Shown: positions 13,206 through 21,262, numbered from the stretch's first letter. The stretch: 43,993 bases of DNA from Paludibacteraceae bacterium (GCA_017546705.1 JAFYSB010000003.1:1-43993); one strand, 5' to 3'. The notes: generated from the sequence alone by a model not told the origin. Made by a program: numbers and translations.

Positions 13206-13298
13206 TCGGTGATTATGGCTTGAAGTATCGGTAATTATTCGACGAGGTTCCAATGAGGTTCCAATGAGGTTCCAATCAGGTTCCAATGAGGTTCCAAT
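13206..13298 (+). repeat. Array C: five GAGGTTCCAAT units plus an in-phase upstream extension
   Basis: Units at 13244, 13255, 13266, 13277 and 13288 are identical except for C as the first base of the fourth. Upstream, TCGGTGATTAT (13206) and TCGGTAATTAT (13228) stand 22 bp apart, and the next TCG is at 13239, 11 bp further, so the 11-bp register continues for about 40 bp beyond the perfect repeats. Confidence 0.95.
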
Positions 13299-13388
13299 GC
13301 GAGAAAGAGGCATGTAAGGGGCGAACAATAGGCAAGTTTTGGGTAAAAATATACTCACCTGCTTGCGTATGTGCGGACTTCGTCCTAA

Positions 13389-13468
13389 CGTAGAGTGGCA
13401 AGGTTGTACCTTCGAGGGCACCGACATTGCCTAGGGCAATCCCACCTCGAAGCTACTGCCACCCTACG
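13389..13468. repeat. 80-bp nested palindrome with three stems
   Basis: CGTAGAGTGGCA (13389-13400) pairs with TGCCACCCTACG (13457-13468) with one G-U. CTTCGAGG (13410-13417) pairs with CCTCGAAG (13445-13452). The centre ATTGCCTAGGGCAAT (13426-13440) is itself palindromic. It may be an RNA hairpin or a small mobile palindromic element. Confidence 0.8.
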
Positions 13469-13484
13469 CAGCCCAAATACAGAG

Positions 13485-13523
13485 AAAACGAGCCTAAAAA
13501 TAAACTTTTGCTCGTTTTTTTTT
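13485..13523 (+). terminator. Terminator-like hairpin
   Basis: AAAACGAGC (13485-13493) pairs with GCTCGTTTT starting at 13510, and T residues continue. It would end transcripts from the winged-helix gene or from the palindrome. Confidence 0.75.
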
Positions 13524-13543
13524 GTATTTGTGCATTTTTTTTG

Positions 13544-13551
13544 TACCTTTG
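13544..13551 (+). promoter_or_regulatory. Promoter of the glycosyltransferase gene
   Basis: TACCTTTG, 28 bp before the ATG at 13580. Confidence 0.75.
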
Positions 13552-13579
13552 CAAACGGAATTACCATTAAACTTTCTTG

Positions 13580-14380
13580 ATGGGCAAGCAAATGGCATCT
13601 ACTCATACGCATATCAGCATTGTCATTCCGCAGCGGGGGATTAACGATGAAGGCAAAGGCAAGAAGCATGCCCTATATCGGCTCATCACGGCTGCCCAAA
13701 CGGAATATGTGTGGATGCAAGATGATGATGTTGCGTTGCCTAGTTTAGAGGACGCCCTGAAGGGCTATAGTTTAGCGTTTAAAGGCGAGGATTTGGTGAT
13801 ATTGCCGCTGCGGATGGAGTCGGAGCGTGAGAAGCCATCGCTGTTGGAGCGGTTGCAAATAGCGGAGTATGCAGCGATTCAGCAACTGACTATTGAGACG
13901 GCGAAGCGGGGGCATGCGGTGATGTGCAGCGGGGCGAATCTGATAGCCAAGCGCGATAGGTGGCTGGAGTCTTATGCAGATTTGCACCCAGAGATACCGA
14001 GCGGAGATGATATGTTTCTGTTGGAATCGTTTAAGCGCCGTGGATTGAAAATAGGGGTGCTTGATGACCCTCGCTATGAGGCGATTGTTCGTCCGCATAC
14101 CTCGTGGAGTGCCTTTGTGAAACAGCGTATGCGTTGGGCGGGAAAAGCGCCGAAATACACAGATCGCGATATACTCAAGTGTGGCGCTATTGTATTGTTG
14201 GTCAATTTGTTGCAGTTGGTATGCCCTGTGGTGGTATTGGTGAAATTTCCGATCGAATATGGTATGATTAAACGCCGCGATAAGCGTGTAGGTTGGTGGG
14301 ATGCGCTGCTTTTGGAATTGTTGTACCCCTTCTATATTCTCCTGTCTCTTTTTGGAGGTCTTATTCGTCGAAAGTGGTAA
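13580..14380 (+). CDS. Family 2-type glycosyltransferase, membrane-associated
   Basis: The product has 266 residues with the order of GT2 motifs: an N-terminal ISIVIPQRG strand, YVWMQDDDVALP at about 49-60 (the DxD metal and nucleotide-sugar site), SGDDMFLLE near 150 (the ED catalytic region), and KQRMRWAGK near 193 (a QxxRW motif typical of processive or membrane GT2 enzymes). Two C-terminal membrane segments (about 205-222 and 240-258) end in RRKW. The N-terminal nucleotide-binding part is shorter than usual, so the donor site may be compact. Sugar and acceptor cannot be read. It stands alone and is followed by ssrA. Confidence 0.82.
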   Translation: MGKQMASTHTHISIVIPQRGINDEGKGKKHALYRLITAAQTEYVWMQDDDVALPSLEDALKGYSLAFKGEDLVILPLRMESEREKPSLLERLQIAEYAAIQQLTIETAKRGHAVMCSGANLIAKRDRWLESYADLHPEIPSGDDMFLLESFKRRGLKIGVLDDPRYEAIVRPHTSWSAFVKQRMRWAGKAPKYTDRDILKCGAIVLLVNLLQLVCPVVVLVKFPIEYGMIKRRDKRVGWWDALLLELLYPFYILLSLFGGLIRRKW

Positions 14381-14470
14381 GAAAAGGAATATCAAGGCAA
14401 AAAAAGAAGAAAAAACATGGTAAATGGGTGTTTTTTGTGCCAAATTCTTGCGCAATTCACAAAAAAGCAC

Positions 14471-14478
14471 TACTTTTG
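14471..14478 (+). promoter_or_regulatory. Promoter of ssrA
   Basis: TACTTTTG, about 22 bp before the mature 5' end, leaving a short precursor leader. Confidence 0.7.
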
Positions 14479-14499
14479 CAGACGCAATCTGTTTTGTAA

Positions 14500-14888
14500 G
14501 GGGATATTTGGTTTTGACAGCAGGTAGAACAGGTATGTAAGCACGCCGAGCATGAACACCGCTCGTTAATCGGGTTCGCCATTATAACTGGCAACAATAC
14601 TGTAGCTCTCGCTGCGTAATCGAAGTATAGTAGATTCGCCTAGTTTCGGCACAAGGTGCTGAACCGAGACATCGCTCCAAGCCAATGTCCAGAGGCTGAA
14701 TGGGTTAAGCGGTGCGGAAATATCGGGACTGGTTGTTGCAGGCTGCGATGCAAGAATGAGATAAAAGCAGATAAGGCAATGGTTGGTGGCTTGGGTCTTG
14801 CCATTGCTCGAAAATTAAGGCCAAGATAAGCGTGTAGAAAGCATATTGGTTCCTTGTTTGGACGCGGGTTCGAATCCCGCTATCTCCA
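14500..14888 (+). ncRNA. ssrA: Transfer-messenger RNA (tmRNA)
   Basis: tmRNA rescues stalled ribosomes and tags the peptide for degradation. The 5' end GGGGATATTTGGTTTTGACAG and the 3' T arm with GCGGGTTCGAATCCCGC and TATCTCCA form the tRNA-like domain. Acceptor strands 14500-14506 and 14881-14887 pair with one G-U. The tag frame at 14590-14619 reads GNNTVALAA then TAA. The length of 389 nt is usual. CCA is not encoded. The tag differs from the GE(T/N)NYALAA type I recall from Bacteroides and Porphyromonas but keeps ALAA. Confidence 0.96.
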
Positions 14889-14895
14889 CTTGAGG

Positions 14896-14931
14896 CGATA
14901 ATGAAGGTGTTTCGTTATCGTTTCTTTTTTT
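14896..14931 (+). terminator. Terminator of ssrA
   Basis: CGATAATGAA pairs with TTTCGTTATCG, followed by a run of T. Confidence 0.85.
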
Positions 14932-14960
14932 AATGGATTTGCATGCTGCAACAAACCATC

Positions 14961-15989
14961 TTATTTATCCCAATAGATGTACTGGGTATTGCTCACTTTT
15001 TTGGCAGCAGGTTCGACCACGAAAGTAGGTGTTTCTTTGTTCCACCCCTGATAGTCGCCATTGACTGAGTCTTGCACGAAATGCTGCACATGTTCCGCCC
15101 ATTGCAGCCAATGCCGCATATCGGAACATTGTGTGTCGATTGTCGTGAACTCATCATAGCGCGTTTGGCGACCAATGATATTGTTGTGCAAGTCCATATA
15201 GTGATCGCACGGCGCATTAGGGCTTTTCCATTCCCAAAAAATATCCATGATGGCGTGCGACAGCCATTCACCGACATATGTTCGCAATAGGACATTGACA
15301 TAAATATGCTTGAAGGCATCGCCAGGACGGCCATTGTTGGTAGCTTCGCCATAGTAATAGCGCGCCAGTTTCTCGGCACGAGCTTTGCTTTGTAGCACAC
15401 GATAGAACAACCTTGGACCGCGCCACAAAAGCAATGTCAGCAGCACCTCTTCCTCCTCGAAAAATGCGAGATTCAACGTGTCGAACGCCTCACGCGTAAG
15501 GGGCTGTTCGCTATGTACGAGGGATTGCAAGGCGTTCCAATCCGCCTGCTCTTCAGGCGTCAATTCGAGCACCTCTATCTCTTCTGTCAACGAAAGTGAG
15601 TCTAATGCCGCAGCAAAATCGGTACGCAGCGATGCGGCAGAAGAAAATTGGATCTCTTGTCTGCGTGGATTGAACAAAATCGGCTTTCGTTGGGAGGACA
15701 CCAACAATCTGTCGGTCAATGCACATAATCGATTGATATATCCAGCATAGGCTTTCTCTGGGTAGAGGCGTATCAACTCCTGCTCGATGTACTCGGCTAT
15801 CGTATGGTCTTGCAAAGCAGTATCAGCTTCCCATCGTGCGCCCAACACGTAAAATAGCTCTGCGGGGAAAGTGGGAATCACGGTGGTATCAGGTTGTGCT
15901 GTAATGGATAGCTGCGCCACTTGCTGAGTGCGGCAACTCGCAAACAGCAGACTGGTCAATCCTATCAAAAATACGAAAAACTTGCGCAT
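14961..15989 (-). CDS. DUF6973-like lipoprotein
   Basis: The product has 342 residues from the ATG at 15989 (MRKFFVFLIGLTSLLFASC, a lipobox ending at Cys 19). The longer frame from 16040 starts upstream of the promoter box and is rejected. Residues 40-230 are helical and Glu-rich without a known motif. Around residues 232-290, GDAFKHIYVNVLLRTYVGEW...HYMDLHNNIIGRQ matches the DUF6973 pattern (D-A-F-x-H...DLxNNxxGR), found in secreted proteins and in some polymorphic toxin C-termini. Histidines and the DLHNN stretch could form a metal or hydrolytic site, but no activity is known. It is convergent with ssrA and divergent from the nuclease gene. Confidence 0.7.
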   Translation of the reverse strand: MRKFFVFLIGLTSLLFASCRTQQVAQLSITAQPDTTVIPTFPAELFYVLGARWEADTALQDHTIAEYIEQELIRLYPEKAYAGYINRLCALTDRLLVSSQRKPILFNPRRQEIQFSSAASLRTDFAAALDSLSLTEEIEVLELTPEEQADWNALQSLVHSEQPLTREAFDTLNLAFFEEEEVLLTLLLWRGPRLFYRVLQSKARAEKLARYYYGEATNNGRPGDAFKHIYVNVLLRTYVGEWLSHAIMDIFWEWKSPNAPCDHYMDLHNNIIGRQTRYDEFTTIDTQCSDMRHWLQWAEHVQHFVQDSVNGDYQGWNKETPTFVVEPAAKKVSNTQYIYWDK

Positions 15990-16009
15990 AGATGTACCTA
16001 AATTTTGTG

Positions 16010-16017
16010 CAAAAGTA
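16010..16017 (-). promoter_or_regulatory. Promoter of the DUF6973-like gene
   Basis: TACTTTTG on the minus strand, about 20 bp before the ATG at 15989. Confidence 0.7.
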
Positions 16018-16100
16018 CTACAAAAAATGCATATACACAAATAAAAGTCAAGAATTAAGGCTAATTCGCTAGAATTGTTGTATATCTCGCAAAAAAGTAG

Positions 16101-16108
16101 TACCTTTG
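16101..16108 (+). promoter_or_regulatory. Promoter of the nuclease gene
   Basis: TACCTTTG, 26 bp before the ATG at 16135. Confidence 0.75.
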
Positions 16109-16134
16109 TGGCATATTTGTAAAATCAGAGTCTT

Positions 16135-17421
16135 ATGCGCAAAATCGTTTTATTGTTAGCTATCTTTTTCACCTCCTCGCTACTTGCCGTGGAGAAAGTG
16201 CAATTTCCAGCATCATTTGCCAATGGTTGGGAGCCATATATAGGCAAAATGGTGCAAATCACCACTCCACTTTATGTGTGTGGCAACTACTATGACTCGC
16301 TGATACTAGCCCCCGAGCGGTTGTATGTTCCAGAGGAGCGCGCCACGGGCTTGGCTGATGGAGACAGCACCGAATATTGGGCTATCAAACAGGCAAATAG
16401 GGCACAGATCATTAGTTTGACATGCAATATCCGCAACTATGAAGTGCGCACGGGTGCTGTATTGAAGAATCTGACCGCGCGTGTGGTTGCACCAGGAAAA
16501 CTAGTGACTGGCGCTACGCCAAAGTTCCAAAATAACAAGCCCGAGCCAAAGCCCAAGATGCCCAAGGGTCTGCTGGTATGTGCAGCCAATATCCAAAACT
16601 ATTTCTACGATTTGGGCGGCTATGCACATCGCAAGACCACCAAAGAGCAACAAGCTATTCAAACAGAGAAAATCAGCAAGGCGCTCACGCATATCAATGC
16701 CGATATCTACGCTATTTGCGAGATACAAAAAGGCGATAGTGCAGCTGAGATGCTCGTGCGAGCGATGAATGAAAGAGCCAAAAAAGCGCGCTATGCATAT
16801 GTATCGCAGGGCTGGAGCAATGGTGACACCATCTCCTGCGGGTATATCTATCGCACCGACCGCGTGCGTCCATATGGCGACCTACAATATGGGTATCACG
16901 ACCCAAGTAGCCACTACCACTATCGCATGGTGGCGTGCGGATTTGAGGAAATTAAGAGCGGTGAGCGCTTTGTACTGAATATCAACCATTTGCGTTCGAA
17001 GCGGGGTACGGGTGATGCGTCTAATAGCAAAAGAATGGTGAATGTGGACAGTCTGTTGGTGATGCTGGATAAGATTGAGAAAGAGCAGTTGTTTGGCGAC
17101 AAGGATATCTTGCTCGTAGGTGACTATAACTGTTATAGCCAAGAGCAGCCTATTCAAACACTCGTACAAGCCGGTTATGAAGATGTACTCATGCAATATG
17201 ATTCAACGGGGTATTCCTATGTGTATCATAGCGAGGCGGGGTATCTGGACCGTGCATTTGCTTCTCCAACAATGGCTGCACAAGTAAAGGCAGTGCACCC
17301 CTATCACCTGAATACTGACTATTTCTACTCGCGTGGTTACAAGCGTCGGCTTGACAATACGATGTTCCGCTATGCGGACCACGACCCTATACTGATTAGC
17401 ATACAATTAGGCGATAAATAA
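16135..17421 (+). CDS. Secreted endonuclease/exonuclease/phosphatase family nuclease
   Basis: The product has 428 residues. A signal peptide (MRKIVLLLAIFFTSSLLA) is followed by an OB-like N-terminal region to about residue 140, as in extracellular ExeM-type nucleases. The EEP domain follows: VCAANIQNYF near 148 (metal-site Asn), AICEIQ near 198 (catalytic Glu), NINHLRSKRG near 282, VGDYNCYS near 325 (Asp and Asn) and YADHDPILI near the end (Asp-His). The FADHD-like ending is the general base pair of the family. The likely role is breakdown of extracellular DNA or RNA for nutrients. No T9SS domain is seen, so it may stay in the periplasm or be exported otherwise. Confidence 0.85.
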   Translation: MRKIVLLLAIFFTSSLLAVEKVQFPASFANGWEPYIGKMVQITTPLYVCGNYYDSLILAPERLYVPEERATGLADGDSTEYWAIKQANRAQIISLTCNIRNYEVRTGAVLKNLTARVVAPGKLVTGATPKFQNNKPEPKPKMPKGLLVCAANIQNYFYDLGGYAHRKTTKEQQAIQTEKISKALTHINADIYAICEIQKGDSAAEMLVRAMNERAKKARYAYVSQGWSNGDTISCGYIYRTDRVRPYGDLQYGYHDPSSHYHYRMVACGFEEIKSGERFVLNINHLRSKRGTGDASNSKRMVNVDSLLVMLDKIEKEQLFGDKDILLVGDYNCYSQEQPIQTLVQAGYEDVLMQYDSTGYSYVYHSEAGYLDRAFASPTMAAQVKAVHPYHLNTDYFYSRGYKRRLDNTMFRYADHDPILISIQLGDK

Positions 17422-17463
17422 ACAAAAATACCGTTTTTTCTTGTATATATGCAAAAAAAACAG

Positions 17464-17471
17464 TAACTTTG
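17464..17471 (+). promoter_or_regulatory. Promoter of the 17499-21228 gene run
   Basis: TAACTTTG, 27 bp before the ATG at 17499. It is the only clear box before the four closely spaced genes that end with tkt. Confidence 0.7.
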
Positions 17472-17498
17472 CACGATAATTTGGATAATTTTGTGATT

Positions 17499-18011
17499 AT
17501 GGTAGAGATTTTGAGATATTGTATTCCTGCCCTTTGCGTGCTTTTGGCGACATGGTTTGTGATGCATAAGTTTTATAAAAACGAGGAAGAAAAGCGTCTT
17601 TGGGAATTAAAAAGACTATCACAAAAAGAGATTTCTCCCATTCGTGTGCGCGCATATGAGCGCTTGTCATTGTTGCTGGAGCGTACTACGCCAGAGCATA
17701 TGCTCATTGATCTCAATCTGGCGGAAATGACCTCCTTGCAAGTGCAAGCACATCTGATGCAGACCATCCGCCAAGAGTATGACCATAACCTCAGCCAACA
17801 GATTTATGTAAGTGACGAGGTGTGGGGCTTGATTGACAATGCCAAGCAACAGACAGTGGCTTTTGTGAATAGTATCGCACAACAGATGCCAGTTGGGAGC
17901 AGCGCTTTGGACTACGCTAAAACGCTCATCACAGCCTATCGCACTAATGGTGATACGCCCAATGATATTGCGCTGCAAGCACTCAAAAACGAGGCGAAGA
18001 CATTATTGTGA
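17499..18011 (+). CDS. Conserved Bacteroidota membrane-anchored protein (DUF7935-like)
   Basis: The product has 170 residues from the ATG at 17499. The in-frame ATG at 17469 lies inside the promoter box and is rejected. One N-terminal membrane helix (VEILRYCIPALCVLLATWFVM) is followed by a charged linker and a helical cytoplasmic domain: ISPIRVRAYERLSLLLERTTPEHML, LQVQAHLMQTIRQEYDHNLSQQIYVSDEVWGLI and a C-terminal TPNDIALQALKNEAK. I recognise this as a protein conserved widely in Bacteroidota with no known function; the DUF number is from memory. It is 3 bp from the next gene. Confidence 0.75.
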   Translation: MVEILRYCIPALCVLLATWFVMHKFYKNEEEKRLWELKRLSQKEISPIRVRAYERLSLLLERTTPEHMLIDLNLAEMTSLQVQAHLMQTIRQEYDHNLSQQIYVSDEVWGLIDNAKQQTVAFVNSIAQQMPVGSSALDYAKTLITAYRTNGDTPNDIALQALKNEAKTLL

Positions 18012-18014
18012 GTT

Positions 18015-18539
18015 ATGAACCAAGAGCAAAGAATCAAGATATATCAGTTCCTCTTACGACAGACGAAGCATATTCGTCTTTGCTCTTTATTCCTTATTCT
18101 TTGTTCCCTATTAACTGCTTGCGAACCTGACACCACTTGCCACCAAGAGTTGGACTCAGCGGTACAAATTACCTTGTCAGCAGATTCTATCACTTCGGCA
18201 GGCGATACCGCACACTATGCCCAATGGGATAGTATAACCGTGGTTGGCATCGGTAGCGACATTGGTATGCAAGGCAAGGGTGTCAAAGTCATGGGATTAG
18301 AGTTGCGACCTGATACCAGTCTGACTGCCTACCTGATGCTCTATCACAATCAAATAGATACACTCTATATTCAGCACACCCCTCGTCAGCAGTTTATCAG
18401 CATGGCTTGCGGTTGTGCGGTATATCACACCATTACCGCAGCGTGGTCAACCGACCCACGCGTGGATAGTGTTAGTATCCTCAACGCGAGTGTAGAAACT
18501 GTTGCACAAGACAATCTGTGTATTTACCTGCATGAATAG
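18015..18539 (+). CDS. DUF6452-like lipoprotein with a repeat-derived signal peptide
   Basis: The product has 174 residues. The N-terminus is unusually long and basic for a lipoprotein signal (MNQEQRIKIYQFLLRQTKHI, then a leucine stretch and LTAC at 33-36). The mature part has the DUF6452 pattern: Cys-rich start (CEPDTTC), D-S-I-T-V-V-G-I-G-S-D, TAYLMLYHNQIDTLYIQH, QQFISMACGCAVYHTI, and a final SVSILNASVETV. The family consists of envelope lipoproteins of unknown function and usually sits next to a DUF6048 gene, as here. The first 33 codons coincide with a dispersed inverted repeat (18016-18112). It overlaps the next gene by 8 bp. Confidence 0.75.
   Translation: MNQEQRIKIYQFLLRQTKHIRLCSLFLILCSLLTACEPDTTCHQELDSAVQITLSADSITSAGDTAHYAQWDSITVVGIGSDIGMQGKGVKVMGLELRPDTSLTAYLMLYHNQIDTLYIQHTPRQQFISMACGCAVYHTITAAWSTDPRVDSVSILNASVETVAQDNLCIYLHE
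18016..18112. repeat. TTGGTTCC-family inverted repeat inside a coding sequence
   Basis: GAACCAAGAGCAAAGAATC at the left and CTTTGCTCTTTATTCC then TTATTCTTTGTTCC at the right are inverted blocks around an AGACGAA/TTCGTCT hairpin (18061-18067 with 18073-18079). The words match the intergenic elements at 8958-9053 and 31636-31705. Confidence 0.7.
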
Positions 18540-19176
18540 ACTATTGCTCATAGTATCCCTCTGCTGTCTCGCATTATGCGCGAGCGCACGCGAGTATGCA
18601 GACACCGCTGTGTATCAGGGTATGAGCGTGAAGTTGGATATTGGAAACTCTGTTCTCGAGTTGGCACGTTCGGCAGGAAAGATACAAAGCTATGAAGCAG
18701 CCATCAATGTGCGCCTTGCAAAACGCTTCTACCCTACCCTTGAAGCAGGATATGCCATGGCGGAGCGTGGCGCAGATGGTGGAATGCACAAAGGACAAGG
18801 TGTTTTTGGTCGGTTGGGTATGGATCTAGCAGTAGTGAAGAAAGGTGCGTCGGAGAATAATATGCTGGTTGGTTTGCGGTTTGGTGGTGCATACCAAAAC
18901 TACGACCTTACGAATGTCAAACTGCATAGTGATTATTGGGGAGAGCAACGACTGAACTTCTACGACCAGCAACGTTTTGACTGTTGGGGAGAGATAGTAG
19001 CGGGTTGTCAGGTGCAAGTATACAAGGGTTTTCAGATGGGATGGTATATTCGTATGAAACTCCTATTCACACGCAATGCCAAAGCGGGTGAAGTGATGCC
19101 ATACTATATTCCCGGTTTGGGCTTCCGCAAGGATTTTAATTGGGGATTCAACTACTACCTCGCATATAAATTTTAA
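18532..19176 (+). CDS. DUF6048-like outer-membrane beta-barrel protein
   Basis: The product has 214 residues from the ATG at 18532, which gives a signal peptide (MNRLLLIVSLCCLALCASA). The rest alternates polar and hydrophobic residues as in a small beta barrel, with aromatic strand ends: INVRLAKRFYPTLEAGYAMAE, MLVGLRFGGAYQNYDL, GEIVAGCQVQVYKGFQMGWYIRMKLLF, YYIPGLGFRKDFNWGFNYYLAYKF. The terminal phenylalanine is the usual signal for barrel assembly. Its pairing with the DUF6452-like gene supports the family name. The function is unknown. Confidence 0.75.
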   Translation: MNRLLLIVSLCCLALCASAREYADTAVYQGMSVKLDIGNSVLELARSAGKIQSYEAAINVRLAKRFYPTLEAGYAMAERGADGGMHKGQGVFGRLGMDLAVVKKGASENNMLVGLRFGGAYQNYDLTNVKLHSDYWGEQRLNFYDQQRFDCWGEIVAGCQVQVYKGFQMGWYIRMKLLFTRNAKAGEVMPYYIPGLGFRKDFNWGFNYYLAYKF

Positions 19177-19206
19177 CGATGCTAATAATAAACTAACGAT
19201 ACAATC

Positions 19207-21228
19207 ATGAATTCAAAACAATTAATGACAAAAGCGGCAGATAACATCCGTATCCTTGCTGCCGCTATGGTAGAAAAAGCCAAGAGTGGACACCCAGGTG
19301 GCTCAATGAGTGGAGCAGACTTCGTACAAGTGCTTTATTCTGAGTTCCTTATCCACGATCCTGAGAACCCATGTTGGGAGGCGCGCGACCGCTTCTTCCT
19401 TGATCCTGGTCACATGTCACCCATGCTCTATGCACAACTCTGCATGACTGGTCACTTCACTATGGACGAACTCAAGCAACTTCGCCAATGGGGTAGCGTT
19501 ACTCCGGGTCACCCTGAGCGCAATGTAGAGCGCGGCATTGAGAATACTTCTGGTCCTCTCGGCCAAGGTCACACTTTCGCAGTGGGTGCAGCTATCGCAG
19601 CTAAGTGGTTCAACGCTCGTTATGGCGAGATTCACAACCCAACTATATATGCTTTCATCTCTGACGGTGGTATCCAAGAGGAGATTAGCCAAGGTGCTGG
19701 CCGTATGGCAGGCCACCTCAAGCTCGACAACCTCATCATGTACTACGACTCCAACGAGATTCAGCTCTCCACTTCTTGCAACGAGGTATCTTCCGAGAAC
19801 GTAGCCATGAAATACGAGGCGTGGGGTTGGTATGTACAAGACATCGATGGCCATGATCCTGACGCTATTCGCCAAGCCATCATCAACGCACAAAACGAAA
19901 AGAATCGTCCTTCGCTCATCATTGGTCATACTTCTATGGGTAAGGGTTGCGTGAATGCGGAAGGCGCAAGTTGGGAGGGCAAAACTTCTACCCACGGTCA
20001 GCCACTCAGCAAGTCTGGCGCAAGTTTCGAGGCAACCGTCAAGAACCTCGGCGGCGACCCTGAGAACCCATTCCAAATCTTCCCTGACGTACAAGCACTC
20101 TTCGATAAACGTGCTGAGGAGCTTCGCGAGATAACCAACCAACGCTATGCTGCTTACCATGAGTGGAAAGAGGCTAACCCATTGGCTGCAAACGAGTACG
20201 AGACCTTCATGAGTGGCGAGACCCCTTGCCTTGATTGGAGCCTTCTCCAACAAAAAGATAATGTGGCTACTCGTACTGCTTCTGCTTCTGCTCTCGCGTT
20301 CCTCTCTGAGCATGTAGGCAACATGATTGTATCTTCTGCTGACCTCTGCAACTCTGATAAAACTGATGGTTTCCTCAAACATACTCACGTCATCACAGCC
20401 GATGACTTCACAGGTCGCTTCCTCCAATCAGGTGTGAGCGAGCTCACTATGGCTTGCGTCTGCATCGGTATGGCATTGCATGGTGGTATTATACCTGCTT
20501 GCGGAACCTTCTTCGTATTCTCTGACTATATGAAACCAGCTATCCGTATGGCAGCACTGATGGAGATCCAGATGATGTTCGTTTGGAGCCACGATGCTTT
20601 CCGTGTAGGTGAGGATGGTCCTACCCACGAACCAGTAGAGCAAGAGGCACAAATCCGCCTTATGGAGAAGCTGCACAACCACTCTGGCCGTCCAAGCGTG
20701 ATGGTACTCCGTCCTGCTGATGCAGAAGAGACTACCGCAGCATGGAAGATGGCAATGGAGAATATCTATACTCCTACCGCTCTTATCCTTTCTCGCCAAG
20801 ATGTAACAAGTGTACCTAATACCTCTGAGGCTGGCGTGAAGAAGGGTGCATATATCGTTAGCAAAGATGAGAACCCACAAGTAGTGATGATCGCTTCTGG
20901 TAGTGAAGTTTCTACTCTTATGGCAGGTGCAGAGCTCCTTCGTGCTGAGGGCATTCGCCTTCAAATCGTAAGCGTTCCTTCTGAGGCAATCTTCCGTCAA
21001 CAAGACAAGGCTTACCAAGCAGAGGTATTGCCACAAGGCGTTGCACGCTTTGGTCTTACCGCAGGTCTTCCTTGTAACCTCGAAGGTCTTGTAGGTGAGC
21101 ATGGTACCGTATGGGGACTCAACTCCTTCGGCTTCTCCGCACCATACAAAGTGCTCGACGAGAAACTCGGCTTCACCGCAGAGAATGTATATAACCAGGT
21201 TAAGAATCTCCTTGCGTCTAACATTTAA
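19207..21228 (+). CDS. tkt: Transketolase
   Basis: Transketolase moves two-carbon units between sugar phosphates in the non-oxidative pentose phosphate pathway, using thiamine diphosphate. The 673 residues are full length. Seen in order: KSGHPGGSMSGAD near 27 (conserved His), GPLGQGHTFAVG near 117, SDGGIQEE with YYDSNEIQLS near 152-182 (ThDP/Mg region in the Bacteroidota form, SDG in place of GDG), the pyrimidine domain with GRFLQSGVSELTMA near 400, HDAFRVGEDGPTHEPVEQ near 463, RPADAEET, and the C-terminal domain to LLASNI. It begins 30 bp after the barrel gene and may share its transcript. Codon use is noticeably biased (CTC, TTC, ATC), as in a highly expressed gene. Confidence 0.97.
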   Translation: MNSKQLMTKAADNIRILAAAMVEKAKSGHPGGSMSGADFVQVLYSEFLIHDPENPCWEARDRFFLDPGHMSPMLYAQLCMTGHFTMDELKQLRQWGSVTPGHPERNVERGIENTSGPLGQGHTFAVGAAIAAKWFNARYGEIHNPTIYAFISDGGIQEEISQGAGRMAGHLKLDNLIMYYDSNEIQLSTSCNEVSSENVAMKYEAWGWYVQDIDGHDPDAIRQAIINAQNEKNRPSLIIGHTSMGKGCVNAEGASWEGKTSTHGQPLSKSGASFEATVKNLGGDPENPFQIFPDVQALFDKRAEELREITNQRYAAYHEWKEANPLAANEYETFMSGETPCLDWSLLQQKDNVATRTASASALAFLSEHVGNMIVSSADLCNSDKTDGFLKHTHVITADDFTGRFLQSGVSELTMACVCIGMALHGGIIPACGTFFVFSDYMKPAIRMAALMEIQMMFVWSHDAFRVGEDGPTHEPVEQEAQIRLMEKLHNHSGRPSVMVLRPADAEETTAAWKMAMENIYTPTALILSRQDVTSVPNTSEAGVKKGAYIVSKDENPQVVMIASGSEVSTLMAGAELLRAEGIRLQIVSVPSEAIFRQQDKAYQAEVLPQGVARFGLTAGLPCNLEGLVGEHGTVWGLNSFGFSAPYKVLDEKLGFTAENVYNQVKNLLASNI

Positions 21229-21262
21229 CAGCGTAAGCGGTCTAATATCTAACTTCTAATTA
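21226..21262. repeat. TTAGACCG mosaic, short copy R4 at the tkt stop
   Basis: TAACAGCGTAAGCGGTCTAA starts at the tkt stop codon and is followed by TATCTAACTTCTAA. It matches the right-hand modules of R1 to R3. Confidence 0.75.

Larger units (their letters stand above)
13173..13579. other. Gene-free spacer with an 11-bp array, a nested palindrome and a terminator
   Basis: It holds the GAGGTTCCAAT array (13206-13298), an 80-bp three-stem palindrome (13389-13468), a terminator-like hairpin (13485-13523) and the promoter of the glycosyltransferase gene. No gene is credible; the minus-strand frames only follow these repeats. Confidence 0.75.

Noticed and set aside
19417-21102. Two long minus-strand frames (336 and 224 codons) opposite tkt
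   Set aside because: Both are shadows of transketolase caused by its codon bias.
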